DNA of 15,691 nt from positions 1-15,691 of the forward strand of contig DCIM01000008.1 of assembly GCA_002316005.1 (NCBI GenBank). The letters run 5' to 3'. The notes under the pieces are model-generated. The model did no database searches, had not been told where the DNA came from, and saw nothing but the letters and a program-made list of their open reading frames with translations. The position numbers were made by a program, and so were the translations under genes. This stretch comes from Prevotellaceae bacterium UBA1726. Its GTDB lineage: Bacteria; Bacteroidota; Bacteroidia; Bacteroidales; Bacteroidaceae. Shown here in pieces: positions 11,897 to 15,691 of the stretch (within the stretch, counting starts at the first letter, position 1; each line of letters begins with the position of its first letter).

Positions 11897-13636
11897 TTAT
11901 TTAATGATTTTTTTTCCATTCTTAATAACGATTCCCTTGTAATCGCTGTTCACCTTCTGACCTGCTACATTGTAAAGGCTCTCGCCAGAGCTAACGCTAA
12001 AGCCAACGCTCTCAATGCCACTTGGCAGATTCTCTATCTTACCCTTACCTGCATTCACTATCTCGCCTGTGGTAGTGTCTGTCACGAATGCCACAACGAA
12101 GGTGTTTGCTTCGTTTGCGTATGTTGGCAATTCGGCTGTGAGGGTGTGGTTGTAGGTCTCGCCCTTAGCAACTGCTGCCAGTCCTACTGCCTCGCCGTTT
12201 GGCGATGGATACACACCACGGGCAATGTCATCTACAATGATATCGCAATGACCTGGCATATCCTCAAAACCGCCCATTGGACCGTAACCTCCTCCTGCAT
12301 AGTAGTTGGTCTGGTAGAGTGGAAGCTGGTCTTCCACGATTACATATGTGATGTTGTATTTGTCGGCAACTTCGCTCTTGGCAAACTGCAGTACTGAAGT
12401 GAGCACGAGCATACCGTCTTCTACCTTACCGCTTGGCTTAACTTCCATTGTTGCCACAACATCCATCTTCGACAAGCAATCCTCCAGTTCCTCAAAACCA
12501 GGATCGGCCACATATTCACGGTTCACAAGGCATGAAGGGTATCCATCAATGAATCCTCCAATCCAACTGTCGTATGCCTTCACTACATAATCATCGCCAT
12601 TGTGTACGGCAATTCCAATGAAGGTATCTGGATATTTCTCGGTCATCTCGCGCAAGCCAACAATACCGCGAACACAGAATCCACACCATGCTCCTGTTGC
12701 TTCCTCAACGAGCATCTTCTTGTAGAACACCTCCTTTGCAAAGGTGATGTCACGACTGATAGCATTGTCGTCTGGCAATTCGTCTGCAGTACCGTCTGCC
12801 CAAGCTGCCTCGAGGGTAATCTTTCCCTGAACTTCCTCGTTGATGGCATCTGCTGCAATCTCGAACACCACTTCCTTTGTGTCGCGATAGTTGAGGGTGG
12901 CTGCTACGGTGTAACTGCCTTTCACACGACCGTCGAGGATGTCGTAGTTGATAACTGGATTTACGGCTGGTGTGAGGGCGTTGTTCTTGAGTGTTGCCTT
13001 CACATTCACTGCATCGCCAATCTTGATAATCTCTGGCTGCAGTTTTGCACTCACGATAGCGAGGTCGTGCTGTGGCAGTCCTTCGCCTTCTACAATTGCC
13101 TCAACTGGCAGAGCACCTTTCTTGCTATAGTCGGTCCACTTGCCGTTCTTGCAAATCCAACCTGTGTTGTCGGCTGCTGCTGAGAGAAGGAATGCAATGA
13201 CATTCATCTTCTTTGGCTGTGTGAATGCGAATCCCACCCATACGCCTGTCTCAGCATACTCGCTGATGTTGATGGCGTTGTCAAGTTGTACGGCATTCCA
13301 ACCGCCCTGAGCGTTGCCTGTTCCACTGGCCAGGTCTTCGCCGTCTTTCTCAGCACGAACCCATACTGTTATCTGTTCAGGAAATGACGATGATGTTGGT
13401 GCCAAACCAGCATTCACGGCTGTAATCTGGCAACTTGCATATGCCTTCAGCATAGCAGGGGTGATGAACACTGCCTCCTGAATAGTGGCATCAGTACCGG
13501 TAATACCTGTTACAGTTCCTTCTGCATCATTTGCAATCTTACCGTCGGTGTAACCCACATGAATACCTTCACCCATGGCAGGAATAGCCACAGCAAAGAG
13601 CAATAAAGTAAAAATCGAAAGTAAATGTTTCCTCAT
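11897..13636 (-). CDS. Omp28-like secreted protein with thioredoxin-fold WCGFC motif
   Basis: A 579-residue protein with a signal peptide (MRKHLLSIFTLLLFAVAIPA, mature from about residue 22). The N-terminal 300 residues are beta-rich and include a CARDB/Ig-like stretch around HDLAIVSAKLQPEIIKIGDA (190-209). At about 305-375 comes a thioredoxin-like domain: MLVEEATGAWCGFCVRG with the CxxC pair Cys318/Cys321, FIGIAVHNGDDY, and the cis-proline loop GYPSCLVNRE (365-374). This matches the Omp28-related outer-membrane protein family known from Porphyromonas and Prevotella. The C-terminal 25 residues start YNVAGQKVNSDYKG and end NGKKIIK. A surface or outer-membrane place is expected; a redox role is suggested by the CxxC but unproven. 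It is first in its operon, with a -7 box about 72 bp upstream of the ATG. Confidence 0.9.
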   Translation of the reverse strand: MRKHLLSIFTLLLFAVAIPAMGEGIHVGYTDGKIANDAEGTVTGITGTDATIQEAVFITPAMLKAYASCQITAVNAGLAPTSSSFPEQITVWVRAEKDGEDLASGTGNAQGGWNAVQLDNAINISEYAETGVWVGFAFTQPKKMNVIAFLLSAAADNTGWICKNGKWTDYSKKGALPVEAIVEGEGLPQHDLAIVSAKLQPEIIKIGDAVNVKATLKNNALTPAVNPVINYDILDGRVKGSYTVAATLNYRDTKEVVFEIAADAINEEVQGKITLEAAWADGTADELPDDNAISRDITFAKEVFYKKMLVEEATGAWCGFCVRGIVGLREMTEKYPDTFIGIAVHNGDDYVVKAYDSWIGGFIDGYPSCLVNREYVADPGFEELEDCLSKMDVVATMEVKPSGKVEDGMLVLTSVLQFAKSEVADKYNITYVIVEDQLPLYQTNYYAGGGYGPMGGFEDMPGHCDIIVDDIARGVYPSPNGEAVGLAAVAKGETYNHTLTAELPTYANEANTFVVAFVTDTTTGEIVNAGKGKIENLPSGIESVGFSVSSGESLYNVAGQKVNSDYKGIVIKNGKKIIK

Positions 13637-13708
13637 ATATACATTATTTATTATTAATAATTCTATGTTGTTTTATCTCTCTTAATGATAGAAATCCATT
13701 TTCGCCTA

Positions 13709-13740
13709 CAAAAGTACATAAAATCTCCCAAACAACCAAC
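13709..13740 (-). promoter_or_regulatory. Promoter of the Omp28-like operon
   Basis: On the minus strand a -7 box TACTTTTG (13716-13709) matches TAnnTTTG. GTTG (13740-13737) lies 20 bp upstream and is one base off the -33 consensus. The implied 5' leader is about 65 nt. Confidence 0.55.
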
Positions 13741-13766
13741 AATATGTTGCATTTTCTGTCATTTTC

Positions 13767-13980
13767 CTTATAATTCCGTTCATTCCCGCCTTCGTCTTCG
13801 TTTTCGTCTTCTTTATTCCTGATTTTCTTCAGGATTTTCGTTTAGAAGTCTTTCTCCGCTGACGCTATGAAAGCGGCCCTTCGGTTCGATTACGAGAAGT
13901 CGTAGACTTCGATCCCCCCTTATAATTCCCATATAAAGCGACGCACTGTCGCGCATTTTAGTAAGGATTTTCATTTTAGA
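13767..13980. repeat. Repeat-bearing gene-free region between divergent genes
   Basis: The 613-bp gap between 13636 and 14250 holds no convincing gene. Inside it are several local repeats: CTTATAATTCC at 13767-13777 and 13919-13929; AGGATTTTCGTTTAGA at 13831-13846 and a near copy at 13964-13980; TTCGTCTTC at 13791 and 13803; a perfect GAAGTC-GTA-GACTTC palindrome at 13896-13910; and a GCGAC-GCACT-GTCGC hairpin at 13938-13952. Together they suggest a degraded small mobile element or local duplications. No transposase is present. Confidence 0.5.
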
Positions 13981-14062
13981 TTATATCCGCAGATGTTGTG
14001 TAATTCAAAAAAATAAGATTGCAAAGATATCGTGAGCGGAGCGAGCAGGAGATATAGTAAAA

Positions 14063-14090
14063 ATCCGTTTCATCCGTTCTATCCGTGTTC
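14063..14090. repeat. Short 9-bp-period ATCCGT repeat
   Basis: ATCCGT occurs at 14063, 14072 and 14081, each 9 bp apart, followed by GTTCG. From memory, similar ATCCGT...ATCCGTGTTCG stretches recur as non-coding repeats in Bacteroidetes genomes. It is AT-rich on both sides and lies about 110 bp before the promoter of the ATPase gene. Confidence 0.6.
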
Positions 14091-14172
14091 GTTAAAAATA
14101 AAATTTTCGTTGTTTCATTTTCTTCTTTTTTAATTACTTGATGAAATTTTGAAGATATTTTTCGCAGATTTT

Positions 14173-14204
14173 CTTGCTTATATCGAGAAAACACTTTACC
14201 TTTG
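14173..14204 (+). promoter_or_regulatory. Promoter of the DUF4143 ATPase gene
   Basis: CTTG (14173-14176, one base off TTTG), a 20-bp spacer, then TACCTTTG (14197-14204). The ATG lies 45 bp downstream. Confidence 0.65.
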
Positions 14205-14249
14205 CAGTCGTTAAAACCGTGTATTTACACAAAATAAGCAAAAAAATCT

Positions 14250-15512
14250 ATGCAAATCAATAGAAAAAGATACCTCGACAAGCTGATTAAGAGCTGTGGC
14301 AACGGAATGATCAAGGTCGTAACTGGCATGCGAAGATGTGGCAAGTCCTACCTGTTGTTCACCATCTTCAAGGAGTATCTCTTAGGCAGTGGTGTGCAGC
14401 AAGAGCATATCATCGAGGTGGATCTTGAGAACCGTCTGAATAAGAAGTTGAGAGATCCGGATGCATTGATGGAATACATCTACGGTCGTTTAGGACAAGA
14501 CGGAAGATACTATGTGCTGCTCGATGAGGTGCAGCTGGTGCCAGAGTTTGAGGATATTTTGAACTCTTTCCTGAAGGTGCCCAATGTTGATGTGTTTGTC
14601 ACAGGATCGAATGCTCGGTTGCTGTCGAAAGATGTGATTACTGAATTCCGAGGGCGTGGTGATGAGATACGAATCCATCCTCTTACATTCAAGGAATTCT
14701 CGGACTTCAGGGGCAGTAGTTCTGAAGAAGCTATTCGCGAGTATATGTTGTATGGCGGTCTGCCTCAGGTAGTATTGGAGGAGGATGAAGAGAAGAAAGT
14801 GAACTATCTGGAACAGCAGATGGAGCATACATACCTGAGAGACTTGAAGGAGCGTTATGACATCAGACAAGACGATGACCTGAAGGAACTGGTGGATATC
14901 ATGGCATCGTGTGTGGGCGGGTTGACCAATCCACCAAAGATTGCAGATACATTCAGGTCTGTGAAACAGAGCAGTATCTCGGTAGATACTATCCGTCAGT
15001 ATTTGGAGTATATGGAGGATGCCTTTGTTCTGGAACGTGCCATTCGATATGACATCAAGGGACGGAAGTACATCGACTCTCCATACAAGTATTACTTTGA
15101 GGATCTGGGCCTGAGAAATGCCCGTTTGGGATTCCGTCAGACTGAGGTCACTCACATGATGGAGAATATGCTCTACAACGAGCTGCGAGCTTGTGGATTC
15201 TCTGTAGATGTAGGCCAGATATATACAGAGCGTAAGACTGAAGATGGCAAGCGTCAGCGCCAGACTCTTGAAGTTGATTTTGTATGCAACCGTGGTTATC
15301 AGCGAGTGTATATCCAGTCGGCATACGCCTTGGCAACACCTGCGAAGGAGGATCAGGAACTGGCATCGCTACGCAAACTACGAGATGGGTTCCGCAGAAT
15401 AGTGATAGTAGGTGGCCTCCAGCCGACATACATGAACGAGGAAGGGGTCTATATCGTGAATCTAAAAGACTTTCTGGCTACTCCCGAACGATTTGTGGAT
15501 GCGAATGCATGA
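14250..15512 (+). CDS. AAA family ATPase with DUF4143 C-terminal domain
   Basis: A 420-residue cytoplasmic protein. The N-terminal ATPase has Walker A GMRRCGKS (26-33), Walker B VLLDEVQ (89-95) and TGSNARLL (118-125), the sensor-like block of this family. The YGGLPQVVLEED region begins the DUF4143 half. Near the end, LEVDFVCNRG (340-349) and VYIQSAYAL correspond to the nuclease-like core of DUF4143, with Glu341 and Asp343 in place. The position where PD-(D/E)xK nucleases have an x-Lys is Gln356-Ser-Ala here, so nuclease activity is doubtful. These ATPases are very common, multi-copy and of unknown role in Bacteroidetes; full length is normal. It is a single gene with its own promoter, and codon use looks like the neighbours. 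Confidence 0.93.
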   Translation: MQINRKRYLDKLIKSCGNGMIKVVTGMRRCGKSYLLFTIFKEYLLGSGVQQEHIIEVDLENRLNKKLRDPDALMEYIYGRLGQDGRYYVLLDEVQLVPEFEDILNSFLKVPNVDVFVTGSNARLLSKDVITEFRGRGDEIRIHPLTFKEFSDFRGSSSEEAIREYMLYGGLPQVVLEEDEEKKVNYLEQQMEHTYLRDLKERYDIRQDDDLKELVDIMASCVGGLTNPPKIADTFRSVKQSSISVDTIRQYLEYMEDAFVLERAIRYDIKGRKYIDSPYKYYFEDLGLRNARLGFRQTEVTHMMENMLYNELRACGFSVDVGQIYTERKTEDGKRQRQTLEVDFVCNRGYQRVYIQSAYALATPAKEDQELASLRKLRDGFRRIVIVGGLQPTYMNEEGVYIVNLKDFLATPERFVDANA

Positions 15513-15582
15513 CTAAATGGGACATCGAGGAGTTCCTGTCCTGCCCGCTGTTTTAGTGTTAATCCCCCTCTCTCATTCCTTT

Positions 15583-15605
15583 CCCCCGCCCCTGAGGGGG
15601 CTTTT
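15583..15605 (+). terminator. Possible terminator after the ATPase gene
   Basis: A GCCCC-TGA-GGGG core sits within a C-rich then G-rich stretch and is followed by CTTTT. It is 76 bp after the stop. The T tract is short, so it is weaker than the others in the window. Confidence 0.5.
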
Positions 15606-15665
15606 GACTTGCTATCAAAATGCAGGGGATAGGGGCTTTTCCATTGTTTTGCGTCGCCGTCAGGT

Positions 15666-15688
15666 CCTCGGGCTCATTGTGCCCGAGG
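15666..15688. other. Perfect 8-bp GC-rich hairpin at the right edge
   Basis: CCTCGGGC (15666-15673) and GCCCGAGG (15681-15688) enclose a 7-nt loop TCATTGT. The window ends 3 bp later, so it cannot be decided whether a T tract follows (terminator) or whether this is part of a larger structure. No gene is seen between 15513 and 15691. Confidence 0.6.
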
Positions 15689-15691
15689 CTC

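Noticed and set aside
12602..13183. A 193-residue + strand frame rich in Cys
   Set aside because: It is antisense to the Omp28-like gene, which has a signal peptide, a thioredoxin motif and a conserved tail.
13870..13920. GGTTCGATTA resembling a tRNA T-loop
   Set aside because: No acceptor stem, anticodon arm or D-arm could be arranged around it. The nearby palindrome GAAGTC-GTA-GACTTC explains the local symmetry better.
13976..14194. A 72-residue minus-strand reading frame
   Set aside because: It runs through the ATCCGT repeats and a promoter region, has biased low-complexity composition and no recognisable motif or promoter.
15509..15556. A 15-codon frame (ATG overlapping the end of the ATPase gene)
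   Set aside because: Too short, with no independent support. The ATGA overlap alone is not enough to call a gene.

Overview
This window looks like a chromosomal segment of a gut or oral Bacteroidales, most likely Prevotellaceae (Prevotella or Segatella type). Several genes are preceded by the Bacteroidetes-type promoter (a -7 box TAnnTTTG, in places with a TTTG-like -33 box 18-20 bp upstream). Shine-Dalgarno sequences are mostly absent. The protein families also fit: Omp28-type surface protein, Lnb/DUF4105, a DUF4143 ATPase, a membrane-bound AraC regulator, SSC-type lipoproteins and secreted proteins ending in a YNxAGQ...NGKK tail. The genus is an inference; no rRNA or marker gene is present.

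Layout, left to right. (a) 1-1399: the 3' end of a Sel1-repeat gene and a coiled-coil lipoprotein, ended by a strong terminator. (b) 1511-4634: a three-gene + strand cluster with one clear promoter, encoding a formate/nitrite-transporter family protein, a DUF418 membrane protein and a membrane-anchored AraC regulator; each spacer carries a copy of a palindromic repeat. (c) 4635-5763: a 44-residue single-span membrane protein with its own promoter and terminator, then an aromatic-rich lipoprotein. (d) 5855-7054, minus strand: an Lnb/DUF4105 protein, divergent from (e) a secreted protein at 7253-7969 with a well-defined promoter. (f) 8204-10099: a two-gene operon of an L-2-hydroxyacid dehydrogenase with an unusual specificity loop and glutaminase A. 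(g) 10265-13636, minus strand: a two-gene operon of secreted proteins, an Omp28-like thioredoxin-fold protein followed by a repeat-containing protein, both with the same C-terminal tail. (h) 13637-14249: a 613-bp gene-poor gap with local repeats. (i) 14250-15512: an AAA/DUF4143 ATPase.

The most distinctive signal is a family of four dispersed intergenic palindromes at 2225, 3454, 8081 and 10170. They share a conserved left flank (GCCGT...TTAA) and a 7-bp stem with a 3-nt loop. Two copies carry different stem substitutions, each compensated on the opposite arm. All four lie in the same orientation, 3' of a + strand gene. This is what a REP-like mobile or RNA-hairpin element would look like, and I do not recognise it as a named family. 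I saw no CRISPR array, IS element, tRNA or rRNA, and no clear defence or phage island.
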